A DNA stretch of 64,000 nt from Streptomyces sp. CB02980 (GTDB lineage Bacteria > Actinomycetota > Actinomycetes > Streptomycetales > Streptomycetaceae). The stretch spans positions 62,001-126,000 of the forward strand of contig NZ_JACSCH020000012.1 in the NCBI RefSeq assembly GCF_014451325.2, in the 5' to 3' direction. The notes below the pieces were generated by a model that made no database searches, was not told the origin of the DNA, and was given only the letters and a program-made list of their open reading frames with translations. Position 1 is the stretch's first letter, and every line of letters begins with the position of its first letter. The translations under genes and the position numbers were made by a program. Shown here piece after piece: positions 32,928 through 42,430 of this stretch.

Positions 32928-34727
32928 ATGAGGCGGTTCGCGATATCTGCGGGCCTGACGGCGGCAGCCGCTGCGGTGTTCGGCACTCTTCCGGCGGTCG
33001 CTCAAGGCGTTGAAGCGGCGCCGCAGGAAGGTGCGCGGTACGTCGTCGTCCTGAAGAACGGCACAGACGTCGATCCGGTCTCGGTCGCCCGTTCCGCCGC
33101 GGGCGTCGAGCTCGGCTCGGTCTACCGCTCGGCGCTCGAAGGGTTCTCCGCCGAGCTGACGCCGACGGCCGTGGCCGCGCTCCGGGCCAACCCGAACGTC
33201 GCGTACGTGGAGAAGTCCGCGGTCGCCCACGCCCACGGTCAGGCCACGCCGAACGGCACCGCCCGGATCGGAGCCACTGCCAACTCCGGGCTGAAGGTGG
33301 GTGACGGGCGGGACGAACGGGTCGACGTGGACGTGGCAGTCATCGACTCGGGCATCGACTACACCCACCCGGACCTCAACGTGGTCCGCCGGGTGAACTG
33401 TGTCGCCGTCACCTCCTGCGTGGAGAACGCGGGGATGGACGACAACGGGCACGGCAGCAACGTCGCCGGCATCGTCGGCGGCCTCGACAACGGGATCGGG
33501 TACGTCGGTGTCGCCCCCGGAGCCCGCCTCTGGTCGGTCAAGTCGCTGAACAGCAAGGGCAGCGGCAGCACGGAGGAGATCGTCAACGGCATCGACTGGG
33601 TGACCGCGCACGCCGACGAGATCGAGGTCGTCAACCTGAGCCTCGGCTTCGACGGCACCGTCCAGGCCGTCAACGACGCCGTCGACCGGGCCATCGCCAA
33701 GGGCATCGTGGTCGTCGTCTCGGCCGGCAACGACAAGCGCGACGTCGCCGACCAGAGCCCCGCCAACGTCGCCGACGCCATCACCGTCTCCTCCCTCAGC
33801 GACGGCGACGGCAAGCCCGGCGGCCTCGGCGACTTCGCCTGGTGCAACGCGAAGAACACCAACAAGGACGACACCCTCTCCAACTTCAGCAACTTCGGGC
33901 GCGGCGTCGACCTCACGGCACCCGGCGACTGCATCCGCTCCGCCTTCAAGGGCGGCGGCTACTCGAACTACAGCGGTACGTCCCAGGCGGCGCCGCACGT
34001 CGCCGGCGCCGCAGGCTGGCTCACCCGTGGCAGCGCCAAGCCCACCAACAGGGCCGGCGTCCTCGCCGTCCGCGACCGGCTCGTCGCCACCGGCAACGCC
34101 GGCTGGACCGACAGCTCCGGCGACGGCGCCAAGGAGCCGCTGCTCGACGTGACCGACACCGCGGCATACCCGGCCGGCGGCACCGGCGCACCCCAGGCGA
34201 CGTTCGTCTCCGACTGCGACCGGGCCACCCGGGCCTGCACCTTCGACGCCTCACTCACCGGTGGCAGCGGGCTCTCGTACCGCTGGGACTTCGGCGACGG
34301 CACCACCGGCACCGGCGTCAAACCCACGCACACCTACGCCGCCTACGGCACCTACACCGTGAAGCTGACAGTCGGTGACTCCTCCAGCCGTACCGGCCGG
34401 AACCAGACCACCTTCCGTCTGCTCGCGCCCAACCACAACGACAAGCCCACTGCCAAGGTCGACGGGTTCTGCACGGTCAACGGGCACTGCTCGCTGAACT
34501 CCGCGGGCTCCTACGACCCGGACGGCACCCTCGCCTCGTACAGCTGGAACTTCGGTGACGGCACGACGGGCACCGGTTCCGAGATCAGCCACCAGTTCCC
34601 CGCCGGCTCCTCCGGCACCTACCGGACCACGCTCACCGTCACCGACGACAAGGGCGGCACCGGAGGCGCCTCAACCACGGTCACCTGCACCAAGCAGCAG
34701 TGGTACACGACCTGCTCGATCGGCTGA
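32928..34727 (+). CDS. Secreted subtilisin-like serine protease (S8) with two PKD domains
   Basis: A 599-residue exported protease. An Ala-rich signal peptide (1-26) is followed by an I9-type propeptide (about 36-100, YVVVLKNGTD...NVAYVEKSAV). The S8 catalytic domain has D140 (AVIDSGIDYTHPDL), H175 (DDNGHGSNVAG), oxyanion N268 (SAGND) and S352 (GTSQAAPHVAG). Two PKD domains follow, each with a RWDFGDGTTGTG or SWNFGDGTTGTG motif, and may bind protein or polysaccharide substrates outside the cell. ATG at 32928 follows GGGAGGAAGC; upstream frame sequence is not coding. A strong hairpin ends the transcript. It is monocistronic. Confidence 0.93.
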   Translation: MRRFAISAGLTAAAAAVFGTLPAVAQGVEAAPQEGARYVVVLKNGTDVDPVSVARSAAGVELGSVYRSALEGFSAELTPTAVAALRANPNVAYVEKSAVAHAHGQATPNGTARIGATANSGLKVGDGRDERVDVDVAVIDSGIDYTHPDLNVVRRVNCVAVTSCVENAGMDDNGHGSNVAGIVGGLDNGIGYVGVAPGARLWSVKSLNSKGSGSTEEIVNGIDWVTAHADEIEVVNLSLGFDGTVQAVNDAVDRAIAKGIVVVVSAGNDKRDVADQSPANVADAITVSSLSDGDGKPGGLGDFAWCNAKNTNKDDTLSNFSNFGRGVDLTAPGDCIRSAFKGGGYSNYSGTSQAAPHVAGAAGWLTRGSAKPTNRAGVLAVRDRLVATGNAGWTDSSGDGAKEPLLDVTDTAAYPAGGTGAPQATFVSDCDRATRACTFDASLTGGSGLSYRWDFGDGTTGTGVKPTHTYAAYGTYTVKLTVGDSSSRTGRNQTTFRLLAPNHNDKPTAKVDGFCTVNGHCSLNSAGSYDPDGTLASYSWNFGDGTTGTGSEISHQFPAGSSGTYRTTLTVTDDKGGTGGASTTVTCTKQQWYTTCSIG

Positions 34728-34771
34728 CCCACCCCGCTCGATCCTCGGCAGGGGCGTTCCTCCTTCCGAGT

Positions 34772-34806
34772 CGCCCGGTACGGCGCGCTGCCGTACCGGG
34801 CGTTTC
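34772..34806 (+). terminator. Hairpin terminator after the subtilisin gene
   Basis: CGCCCGGTACGGC (34772-34784) pairs perfectly with GCCGTACCGGGCG (34790-34802) across a five-base loop, and TTT follows. It lies 45 bp after the protease stop and may also limit transcription arriving from the convergent regulator gene. Confidence 0.85.
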
Positions 34807-34840
34807 CCCTGTTCGCCGGGGGAGAAGGGCAGCCCCGGCT

Positions 34841-35845
34841 TCAGGTCTCCCGGTCGCCGAGATATCCCTTCAGGCCGGCCTGGAGACCGGCCTGGAAGCG
34901 GGTGCGTGCGCCGAGGGCGTCCATGATGCGGCGCATGTGGCGTTCGATGGTGCGTTGGTTGAGACCGGTCTTGCGGGCGGTGACCTCGTCCGTGCAGCCG
35001 ACGGCCGCGTAGCCGAGCAGCAGCCTGTCGAAGTCACTGAGCCCGCCGGGCTGTTCGTGCCGACCGGTCGGCCACAGGGGAGTGGCCCGCTGCCACAGGA
35101 GCTCGAAGAGGGAGACGAGCGCGTCGAGCAGCGGCGAGTCGCGCAGAACCACGGCGTGCCGGTCCTCGGTGAGCTGGACCGGGACGAGGGCCGTGGTCCC
35201 GTCGGCGATGAGGGCCTTGAGGGGGACGCCGTCGAGGACCCGGGCCTGTTCTCCGTGGGCCGCGAGCTCACGAGCGAGGGCGTGCTGCTCCGGTTCGAGC
35301 AGCGACTCCCGGTCGTAGAGGGTGCGATAGCGCACCCCCTGGGCCATGCGATCGCGCTGGACCTCGGCCTGTCTTCCGACCCCCTCGACGACGTACGGGG
35401 GCTTGTCGAAGGTGAGGATCTCCTCGCGGGCGGATCGCTGCGTCTGCAGGAAGAGCTGGACGTTGGCCTCGGCTCCCTGGACGACCTCTACGGCCGGTTC
35501 CCGGCCCGTCCCCTCTTCCCACAGCTGGGTCAGCTCCTTCGCCTCGGAGCGGGTCCGGTCCAACTGCTCCTGTCTGCGGGCGATCAGGACGTCCACGGCG
35601 GGTCCGGGGGCCGCCGGACGGTAGCGGACGGGCCGGGTCGGGGTACGGGAGACGAGCCCGGTGTCCTCCAACGCCCGCAGCCGCCGACGCAGCGGCGCCT
35701 GCGGGGCGCCCAGCGCCTCCGCCAGGTCGGCCAGTGTCCGGTCGGGACCGGACAACAGGAGTCGGTACAGGCGCTCCTCCTCCTCGCCGACTCCCAGTGC
35801 CTTGAGCGCTCCCACCGCGATCTCCTCCTGTCGGGTTACCGACAT
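34841..35845 (-). CDS. TrmB/LuxR-type transcriptional regulator
   Basis: A 334-residue protein. The N-terminal 75 residues form a TrmB-like winged helix (LLLSGPDRTLADLAEALGAP, LRALEDTGLVSRTPTRPVRY). The middle is a PLD-like effector region, here not carrying intact HKD motifs. The C-terminal LSDFDRLLLGYAAVGCTDEVTARKTGLNQRTIERHM (shown in parts as GLSDFDRLLL and TGLNQRTIERHMRR) is a LuxR helix-turn-helix. This arrangement is frequent in Streptomyces next to secreted protease genes. ATG at 35845 is chosen since upstream frame sequence is not conserved. A fragment of a resolvase-like gene overlaps its start by ten bases. Confidence 0.83.
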   Translation of the reverse strand: MSVTRQEEIAVGALKALGVGEEEERLYRLLLSGPDRTLADLAEALGAPQAPLRRRLRALEDTGLVSRTPTRPVRYRPAAPGPAVDVLIARRQEQLDRTRSEAKELTQLWEEGTGREPAVEVVQGAEANVQLFLQTQRSAREEILTFDKPPYVVEGVGRQAEVQRDRMAQGVRYRTLYDRESLLEPEQHALARELAAHGEQARVLDGVPLKALIADGTTALVPVQLTEDRHAVVLRDSPLLDALVSLFELLWQRATPLWPTGRHEQPGGLSDFDRLLLGYAAVGCTDEVTARKTGLNQRTIERHMRRIMDALGARTRFQAGLQAGLKGYLGDRET

Positions 35846-36087
35846 CGACGGTATTCCGGCGGTTCTTTTTCCGCCAGACCCTCGAAGCGGGGGAGCGGCG
35901 AACCGGCACGTACACCGTTGTCGCAGAAGACGGCAGGTTCCGGCAGTCCCAGTTGCCGTGCGTAGTCGCAGAGCGCCCACCTGTGACCGTTCATGCTCCA
36001 CATGTCGTAGGGGAAGCAGCGTAGGTATATGGCGCTTCCCGCGGGGGCGCTCTGGGTTTGGACTGCTGGGACTCGGGCCATCGTCAT
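35836..36087 (-). CDS. Truncated resolvase-like small protein
   Basis: An 83-residue product with AIYLRCFPYDMWSMNGHRWA, then LCDYARQLGLPEPAVFCDNG. This fits, from memory, a Streptomyces family with a resolvase-like N-terminal fold, whose members usually run to about 100-120 residues and contain a VLIPGPFVFSL strand. Here the sequence loses the pattern after GSPLPRFEGL and stops at YRRCR, so the end looks frameshifted. The stop overlaps the start of the regulator gene. It may still be expressed with it, but I judge it a damaged copy. Confidence 0.5.
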   Translation of the reverse strand: MTMARVPAVQTQSAPAGSAIYLRCFPYDMWSMNGHRWALCDYARQLGLPEPAVFCDNGVRAGSPLPRFEGLAEKEPPEYRRCR

Positions 36088-36350
36088 CCGCCTCCAAAGT
36101 GGGGCAATTCGCTTTCTCGACGGACATCGAAACCCCCGGAGCGGGCGCGTATCAATGCGGGAACGGTAGGGGATCGGGCCGGCCCCATTGAATAAGTGGT
36201 GCGTCGCCCTCGGGCAAGAAGGCGATTCCGCAGGCCGACGCCGCTCCGGCGGCCCGCGGGATCTCGCGTGACCGCCGCCGGTCCGGGGCGGAGGGCATCG
36301 AGGCGCTGGAGGATCGTGGAGATCAGGGGAAGGGGCCTGCGGCGGAGCCG

Positions 36351-36525
36351 GCCAGGTCAGGCGCCTCTTTTCCTCCCCCTGGAAGAACCCGAGCTTCTTC
36401 GGCGACTAGCTGACCAGCAGGTTCTTCGTCTGCTGGCGGTCCGGTCCCGACATTTCTCTGGCCAGGGGGAATGCTGGTCCAACGCGTCGGCGACGAGGCA
36501 CCGGACCGCGAATGGTCTGGTTCTA
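36351..36525 (-). repeat. Degenerate dispersed repeat, copy A (aldehyde dehydrogenase C-terminal tail)
   Basis: The minus strand reads QQTKNLLVS-stop-SPKKLGFF, the last residues of class III-like aldehyde dehydrogenases, but TAC has become TAG and the natural stop has become CAG. The sequence after it, GGCGCCTGACCTGG, corresponds to GGCGTCTGACCTGG in copies B and C. The rest of the spacer 36088-36709 holds nothing recognisable. Confidence 0.7.
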
Positions 36526-36709
36526 GGTGAGGGCCGGTGGCGATGCCGGCGACGGCGAGCCGCGGGCTCCGCCTTCTCGTGGCCGGCGGCGGAGCAGGGT
36601 GCCACGAACGCTCCCTCCGGGGCGGCCTCGGGAGACCTGGTCCGTACGGGGCGGCCGCTTCGGCCGTGCCGCACGTTCCACCGAATCCCGCCCTGGGCAT
36701 AGTGGTGGG

Positions 36710-38044
36710 GTGATCACCAAAAGTGGCGAGGCCGGCGACGGGCGCGACGCCGGCAGCTCGGGCCCTGAAGGCGCCGGTGACGAAGAGGCACAGGTCATCG
36801 TGGTGGGGGCGGGTCCGGCGGGTTCCTCCGCCGCGGTGCACCTCGCGAGAGCGGGGGTGGACGTGCTGCTCCTGGAGAAGGGCGGTTTCCCCCGGGAGAA
36901 GGTGTGCGGCGACGGGCTGACACCTCGCAGCGTGTACCAGTTGGTGCGGATGGGCATCGACATCGATGCACCGGGGTGGATGCGCAACAAGGGCATGCGC
37001 TGGGTCTGCGGCGGCCACCAGGCGGAGCTCGACTGGCCGCGCCTGGGTGCCCTTCCCGATTTCGGACTCACCCGCAGTCGACACGACTTCGACGACCTGC
37101 TCGCCGCTCACGCCCGCGCCAGCGGAGCGCGCCTCCGTACCCACGTGAAGGTGACGGGCCCGCTGACCGACCGGGCAGGACACGTCATCGGCGTGTCCGC
37201 CTCCCGCGGACCCGGGCAGGAGCCGGTCCGCTACCGGGCGCCGTTGGTTGTCGCCGCCGACGGAGCCTCGGCGCGCACGACTCTCGGCCTGGGCTTCGAA
37301 CGAGACGACAAGAGGCCCGTCGCAGCCGCTGCCCGACGGTACTACCGCAGTGAGGCCCGCACGCACGACCCCTACCTGGAGCTCTGGGCCGACCTGCGCT
37401 GTCCTCGTACCGGACGGGATCTGCCCGGATACGGATGGGTGTTCCCCCTGGGGGACGGGCGCGTCAACGTGGGCCTCGGTGTCCTGCCGCAGCAACGGCG
37501 GCTCAGGCCGGTGGACCTGCGAGCGGCGCTGGACCACTGGCTGCCCCGCCTGCCCGCAGACTGGGGGCTGGACGAAGAGACCGCCGACTCGCCGCTGCGC
37601 AGCGCGCCGCTGCCGATGGGACTGAACCGGCGCCCGCAGTACCGGCGGGGCGTGCTGCTCGTGGGAGACAGCGCCGGCATGGTCAGTCCGTGGAGCGGCG
37701 AGGGCATCGCCCAGGCCATGGAGGCCGCCGAGGTGGCGGCGGACATCATCGCCCTGGCACTGGCCCGCCCGGCCGGACCGCGCCGGGAACACGCGTTGCA
37801 CCAGTACCCGGCCGAGATCCAGCGCCGATGGGCGCGCTACTACCGGCTGGGCAACCTCGCCGGGGATCTGGTCTTCTCTCGTTACGGCTTCCGGCCCGTC
37901 CTGCACCCCCGTGTGATGGCCTCACCCCACGTGCTGCGCACCCTGGCCCGCCTGCTCACCCATGTGACCGATGAGCCCGCACAGGACACCATCGACGCTG
38001 TCCTCCACGGGCTGCTGCGCCTCGTTCCCACTCCACGGAACTAG
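36710..38044 (+). CDS. Geranylgeranyl reductase family FAD-dependent oxidoreductase
   Basis: A 444-residue flavoprotein. VIVVGAGPAGSSAAVHLARAGVDVLLLEK is the dinucleotide fold (key residues GAGPAGSSAA), followed by FPREKVCGDGLTPRSV, which is specific to geranylgeranyl reductase-like enzymes. PLVVAADGASARTT and GVLLVGDSAGMVSPWSGEGIAQAM are the other FAD motifs. These enzymes saturate isoprenoid double bonds in lipids or menaquinone-like molecules. GTG at 36710 is chosen; CATAGT at 36699-36704 could be a -10 box for a leaderless transcript, since no ribosome site is present. No isoprenoid genes are adjacent, so the substrate is open. Confidence 0.87.
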   Translation: MITKSGEAGDGRDAGSSGPEGAGDEEAQVIVVGAGPAGSSAAVHLARAGVDVLLLEKGGFPREKVCGDGLTPRSVYQLVRMGIDIDAPGWMRNKGMRWVCGGHQAELDWPRLGALPDFGLTRSRHDFDDLLAAHARASGARLRTHVKVTGPLTDRAGHVIGVSASRGPGQEPVRYRAPLVVAADGASARTTLGLGFERDDKRPVAAAARRYYRSEARTHDPYLELWADLRCPRTGRDLPGYGWVFPLGDGRVNVGLGVLPQQRRLRPVDLRAALDHWLPRLPADWGLDEETADSPLRSAPLPMGLNRRPQYRRGVLLVGDSAGMVSPWSGEGIAQAMEAAEVAADIIALALARPAGPRREHALHQYPAEIQRRWARYYRLGNLAGDLVFSRYGFRPVLHPRVMASPHVLRTLARLLTHVTDEPAQDTIDAVLHGLLRLVPTPRN

Positions 38045-38081
38045 ACCGCTCCACGCCGACGTTGCCGGGCGTTCCGCGGGC

Positions 38082-39326
38082 TCAGACGCGGACGATGACG
38101 AGGGCGATGTCGTCGCGGGCTCCGCTGGCGACGCCGAGTCGCGCGAGCAGCGCGTCGGCCAGCTGAGCCGGGTCAAGGCCGGCGAGGTCTCCCAGGGCGG
38201 TGGTGAGCCGGTCCAGGCCGGTGTCGATGTCCTCGTCGCGGCGTTCGATCAGTCCGTCGGTGTAGAGGACGAGGGTGTCACCCGGGCGGTAGGCGGTGCC
38301 GGCCTGCGGCCGGGGAACGTGCTCTGGTCTGGCTCCCAGCGGCGGGTCGGTGGCCTGGTCCAACAGCTCGCACGTGCCGTCCGTGTGCAGTAGCACCGGC
38401 GGCGGGTGCCCCGCGCTGGAGTAGACGAGCAGTTTGGAGCGGGTGTCCACGAGCACGCTGACCGCGGTCGCGGCGAGCGCGCCGTCCACGGAGCGGGCGT
38501 ACATGCCCAGCACTTCGAGGGCCCCGGCCGGCCCGGCCACCGCCCGACTGGCCGCGGACAGTGCGCTGCGGAGCATGCCCATGACGGTGGCCGCCTCCAG
38601 CCCGTGCCCGACGACGTCGCCCACGGCGACGGTGAACCGCCCCTCGGCCAGGTCGACGGTGTCGTACCAGTCGCCGCACACGTTCAGCGAACCGACCGCC
38701 GGTAGATAACGCACCGCCACGTCACTGTGCCGGGCCAGGTCCGGGGAGTGCAGCATCGCCTCCTGCAAGGTGACGGCGACCTCCCGCTCACGGGCATGCG
38801 CCGCCCGCAGCTCCTCGTTCAGCCGCTGCAGCTCCCGCGCGCGCACATACAGCTCGGCCTCCATCCCCTCCTCGCGCTCGGTCATCCGCCGCCCCTCGTT
38901 CGGGCCCCGGAACCGGCGGGACCGCATGAACGCCGTCACGTCCTCCACACGGTGGATGATCCACGCGACCCGTCCGTCCGCCTTCTTGACCGGGGTGTTT
39001 ACCGGGGACCACCAGCGTTCCTCGAACACACCGGGCTGCGAGACGACGGGGATGTCGTACTTCTGCACCGCCATGGTGTCGGCCTCACCGGTGGCCAGCA
39101 CCCGCCTCAACGACGCCCCGAGGTTCTTCACCCCGTCCGCGCCCGGGTCGGCGGGGTTGTCGGGGAACGCGTCGAACACGTGCTGCCCGAGCAGATCCTC
39201 CCGGGTGCGGCCCGTCGCCCGCAGGTACGCCTCGTTGACGTCCACGATCACCAGATCCGGTGCCAGCACCAGATACGGGCTGGGCGTCGCGGCGAACAAC
39301 GCACCGTGGTCGATCTCCGGCCTCAC
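38082..39326 (-). CDS. PAS-SpoIIE protein phosphatase
   Basis: A 414-residue protein. Residues 8-130 are a PAS domain (LFAATPSPYLVLAPDLVIVD at its start), then a coiled coil (AELYVRARELQRLNEELRAA). From about 195 a SpoIIE/PP2C phosphatase follows: CGDWYDTV, VAVGDVVGHGLEAATVMGML, SAGHPPPVLLH, LYTDGLIERRDEDID and the C-terminal ARDDIALVIVR. Metal-binding Asp residues are intact. Such proteins dephosphorylate anti-anti-sigma factors in partner-switching control of sigma factors. It lacks an ATPase kinase part, unlike its two neighbours. It is divergent from the next SpoIIE gene. Confidence 0.9.
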   Translation of the reverse strand: MRPEIDHGALFAATPSPYLVLAPDLVIVDVNEAYLRATGRTREDLLGQHVFDAFPDNPADPGADGVKNLGASLRRVLATGEADTMAVQKYDIPVVSQPGVFEERWWSPVNTPVKKADGRVAWIIHRVEDVTAFMRSRRFRGPNEGRRMTEREEGMEAELYVRARELQRLNEELRAAHAREREVAVTLQEAMLHSPDLARHSDVAVRYLPAVGSLNVCGDWYDTVDLAEGRFTVAVGDVVGHGLEAATVMGMLRSALSAASRAVAGPAGALEVLGMYARSVDGALAATAVSVLVDTRSKLLVYSSAGHPPPVLLHTDGTCELLDQATDPPLGARPEHVPRPQAGTAYRPGDTLVLYTDGLIERRDEDIDTGLDRLTTALGDLAGLDPAQLADALLARLGVASGARDDIALVIVRV

Positions 39327-39511
39327 AGACGTTCCGATCCTCGTCCCGAGAGGAGCCCCCTCTCACCAGCGTACGCAGCGCTCCGGTCGACCGCGCCTCA
39401 GCAGGCCGGTCCGGCGGGACCGGCCGCCATCACCCGGCCACTCCACTGCGGTGGCCGGGTGGGTGGGGTGGGCGTTGCATGGGAGGCAGCGCGGTCCACC
39501 CGTCTCGTCGA

Positions 39512-41656
39512 ATGGGCGTTCACACAGTGGTTGGTGAAGAGCATCCGGACAGCCGGTCCGTCCCCGAGGGGCTGGGGGACGCCGTTCTGGACGCGCTCTT
39601 CTCCCAGTCGCCCATGGGCCTGCACGTGTACGACCAGGAGCTGCGTCTGGTACGGGTGAACACGGCGGCCCGGCTGATGCGGGAGTTCCCGGTCGACCGG
39701 TTGCTCGGCCGTACGCTGCCGGAGATCCTGCAGCACTTCGACATCACCGACCCCGCGGCCGTGGAGCGGGCCGCCCACCGGGTGCTGGAGACCGGCGTGC
39801 CCGAGCTCGATATGAGCATCCGGTTCCGCGACCGCCGTGTCCCTTTGGTCGAAACCGTCTCCTCGGCGTCCGTGTTCCGCCTGCAGCGGGCCGACGGCAC
39901 TGTGCTGGGGCTGGCCGCCGCGCTGACCGACATCACCGCCCGGGTGCGGGCCGAAGCGGAGGTGCGCCTGCAGAACGAGGCGGCCGCTCGGATCGGAACC
40001 ACGCTCGACATCTTCCGTACGGCGGCCGAGTTCTGCGAGGTCGTCGTCTCCCCGGCCCTGGCCGACACCGTGACCGTCGACGTCTACGACGTGGTCCTGG
40101 GCGGCCGGGCTCCCATCGCGGACGCTCTCGACCGGGATCAGACCGTTCGACGCGTGGGATACCGCTCGGTCGCCGGACCGGACCAGCAGGGCGTCCCCGC
40201 CGTCGGCGAGGTGGACGTGTACCCGCCCGGCACGCCCTACCGAACCGCCCTGGACGCCATGGCCCCCAAGCTGATCCGACGCCTGCGCCCGGACGCCCAT
40301 TGGCTCGATCCCCGGCGTCGGCGTGATGCCCGGATCCTGAGCTCGCGGGCGCATTCCATGCTGCTGGTTCCGATCCGAGCGCGGGGTGTGGTGCTCGGCC
40401 TGGCCTGTTTCTACCGTTGGCGCGAACCGGCCCCGTTCGACCACCGGCATCTGAGGCTCGCGCAGCAGCTCACCACGCACGCGGGCCAGTGCCTGGACAA
40501 CGCTCGCCTCTACGGGCGTGAGCGCTCGGCCGCCCGCGTCCTGTCCGGTGGTTTCGCCCAGGCGCAGGCATCCGTCGTGACGGCCGTCGAACTCGCCCGC
40601 ACCCACCTGCCGGCCGGCACGGGCGGCGGCTGGTCCGACGCCATCTCCCTCTCCGGGTCCAGGGTCGCCCTTGTGGCCGGGGACACCACTTCCGGGACTT
40701 CGCGTCCGGCGGCGATGAGCGAGCTTCGCGCGGCGATCGAGGCGCTGGCCGACCTCGACCTGCCGCCCGACGACATCCTCCAGCGTCTTCACGACCTCGC
40801 CAGTCGCCCGAGCACCCCGCCGGACACGGCTGCATCCGACGCAGGTGGCGGAGCGCCCGCCACCTGCCTCTGCCTCGTCTACGATCCGGTCACCCGCCTG
40901 TGCACCGCGGCGAGCGCGGGACACCCGTCACCGGTGCTGGTGCATCCGGGCGGCGCCGTCGAACTGGTGGATGTCGCGGCCGGACCACCTCTCGGGCAGG
41001 GCCTCGCGGAGTACGCGCTCACGGAACGCGTCCTGCCCGAAGGGAGCACCCTGCTGATCTGCAACACCGCTCTGCTGACCGCGGCCGGCGGCCGGGAGGC
41101 GCTGCTGAGTCGGGTGACCGACCTGTTCGCCGAATCGCAGCCCGCTCTTCAGGCCGCGTGCGACAGGTGTGCCGAGGCTCTCGCGCCCGAGCAGCCGCTT
41201 CGCGACGCCTATCTGTTGCTGGCCCGCACCCGCACGTTGGGCGACTCCCAGACGAAGGCGTGGACCTTTCCCAACAGTCCGGAGAGCGCCGGGCAGGCGC
41301 GCAGGAGAGCCGTGGACCAACTCGCGGAATGGGGACTGGCCCAGGACGTCATCGACGACACCGCCCTCGTCATCAGCGAGCTGGTCACCAACTCCGTGCG
41401 CTACGCGAAGGGGCCGATCCAGTTGCGCCTCATCCACGACGGCACGCTCGCGTGCGAGGTTACCGACGACAGCAGCGCCAGTCCGCACCTTCGCCGTGCC
41501 CTGGACACGGACGAGAACGGCCGGGGCCTGTTCATCACCGCCCACCTCACCCAGCGCTGGGGCGTGAGGCCCTCAAGGCGAGGCAAGACGCTCTGGGCGG
41601 CACGGACGCTCGCACCGGCTCCTGCCCTCGGTCACGACCCCGCTGCCGAGGCGTGA
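39512..41656 (+). CDS. PAS-GAF-SpoIIE-HATPase regulator
   Basis: A protein of about 714 residues. A PAS domain (LFSQSPMGLHVYDQELRLVR), a GAF domain (about 165-330, with HSMLLVPIRARGVVLGLACF), a SpoIIE phosphatase and a C-terminal serine-kinase ATPase (ELVTNSVRYA N-box, ENGRGLFI G-box) can be followed. The SpoIIE part looks degenerate: the usual GDVxGHG metal motif reads AGDTTSGTS and the last DDIAL motif is missing, so the phosphatase may be inactive. This is notable, since both neighbours keep these residues. ATG at 39512 is probable; 39479 is an alternative, and neither has a good ribosome site. Confidence 0.82.
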   Translation: MGVHTVVGEEHPDSRSVPEGLGDAVLDALFSQSPMGLHVYDQELRLVRVNTAARLMREFPVDRLLGRTLPEILQHFDITDPAAVERAAHRVLETGVPELDMSIRFRDRRVPLVETVSSASVFRLQRADGTVLGLAAALTDITARVRAEAEVRLQNEAAARIGTTLDIFRTAAEFCEVVVSPALADTVTVDVYDVVLGGRAPIADALDRDQTVRRVGYRSVAGPDQQGVPAVGEVDVYPPGTPYRTALDAMAPKLIRRLRPDAHWLDPRRRRDARILSSRAHSMLLVPIRARGVVLGLACFYRWREPAPFDHRHLRLAQQLTTHAGQCLDNARLYGRERSAARVLSGGFAQAQASVVTAVELARTHLPAGTGGGWSDAISLSGSRVALVAGDTTSGTSRPAAMSELRAAIEALADLDLPPDDILQRLHDLASRPSTPPDTAASDAGGGAPATCLCLVYDPVTRLCTAASAGHPSPVLVHPGGAVELVDVAAGPPLGQGLAEYALTERVLPEGSTLLICNTALLTAAGGREALLSRVTDLFAESQPALQAACDRCAEALAPEQPLRDAYLLLARTRTLGDSQTKAWTFPNSPESAGQARRRAVDQLAEWGLAQDVIDDTALVISELVTNSVRYAKGPIQLRLIHDGTLACEVTDDSSASPHLRRALDTDENGRGLFITAHLTQRWGVRPSRRGKTLWAARTLAPAPALGHDPAAEA

Positions 41657-41726
41657 CTGGGCGCCGGTCCGGGAAGGGTCGGGATCTTGGAGCGCGTGGT
41701 GCCCAGGCAAGGCCGGGACTGGTGCG

Positions 41727-41999
41727 ATGGGACGCTGCCTTGACGAAGGCAGCGACGTCCTGGCGGCGCAGGCACCGGAACTGACGCACGTCCTGGAACG
41801 ATGCCGGCGTGAGGGCCTGCCGTACGTGATCCTGGACGTCACGCGACGCACCCTGGGCGATCTTCTCCACCATGGCGATCACCCTCTGGGCCCTCCAGAT
41901 GACCGCGTGCTTCTTCGCCTATCGGGCGTTGCACCATCACAACGCACAGGTCGACGGCGATCGGTCGAAGGTTGCCGCGGCGTCATACGACAGCCGTAG
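41727..41999 (+). pseudogene. Transposase remnant (DDE, IS5-like)
   Basis: The frame contains LAAQAPELTHVLERCRREGL and PYVILDVT, similar to the start of the catalytic region (…GLxxVILDGT) of Streptomyces DDE transposases. The first catalytic Asp is followed at once by an unrelated sequence, and there is no other family motif. The rest of 41657-42206 holds no gene I can support. Confidence 0.5.
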
Positions 42000-42206
42000 C
42001 TCGTGATCATGGATGCGGAGGCCGCCCGCCGAGTCGGAGTGGTAGGACGGACTGCGCGCCGGCCTTGCTGACATCAGCGGACAGCCTCACTATGCGCAAG
42101 GACGAGCTGGCCGCGCGCTGGACGGCGGCATACCGGGACTGAGCCCGTCCGACGCCGGCTGCGGCGGACTTCGCGCAGGAGACGCTCAACCTCGACTGGA
42201 CCGGCG

Positions 42207-42326
42207 TCACTTGGCGAGCTCATGCACGGTATGGCGCCGGTCATGAACGGGCCTTCCCAGTCGGCCCGGCGCCGGCAACGGAGCGATCAAGTCCCGCCTC
42301 CACTCTGGGGTGAGTTGACGCTCCAG
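42207..42326 (-). pseudogene. Transposase N-terminal remnant (IS5-like)
   Basis: The minus strand encodes LTPEWRRDLIAPLPAPGRLG then RPVHDRRHTVHELAK-stop, close to the usual beginning LTPEEWALIAPLLP..GRPR of IS5-type transposases. It stops after about 39 residues, so only a scrap remains. With the fragment at 41727 it shows past IS activity between two SpoIIE genes; 42327-42430 has nothing recognisable. Confidence 0.55.
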
Positions 42327-42430
42327 GCCAGGCGCACGGCCGTCAGCGCAAGATCGACGGCCGACGTGCGTGCCCGTACAGGCGGACGTGGGGAGCCGGA
42401 GCGGCCGGCGGTCGTAGGCGCCACCGATCA

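Noticed and set aside
41872..42003. Short plus-strand ORF with a hydrophobic stretch (MAITLWALQMTACFFAYRAL)
   Set aside because: It lacks a ribosome site, overlaps a transposase remnant in another frame and has no family.
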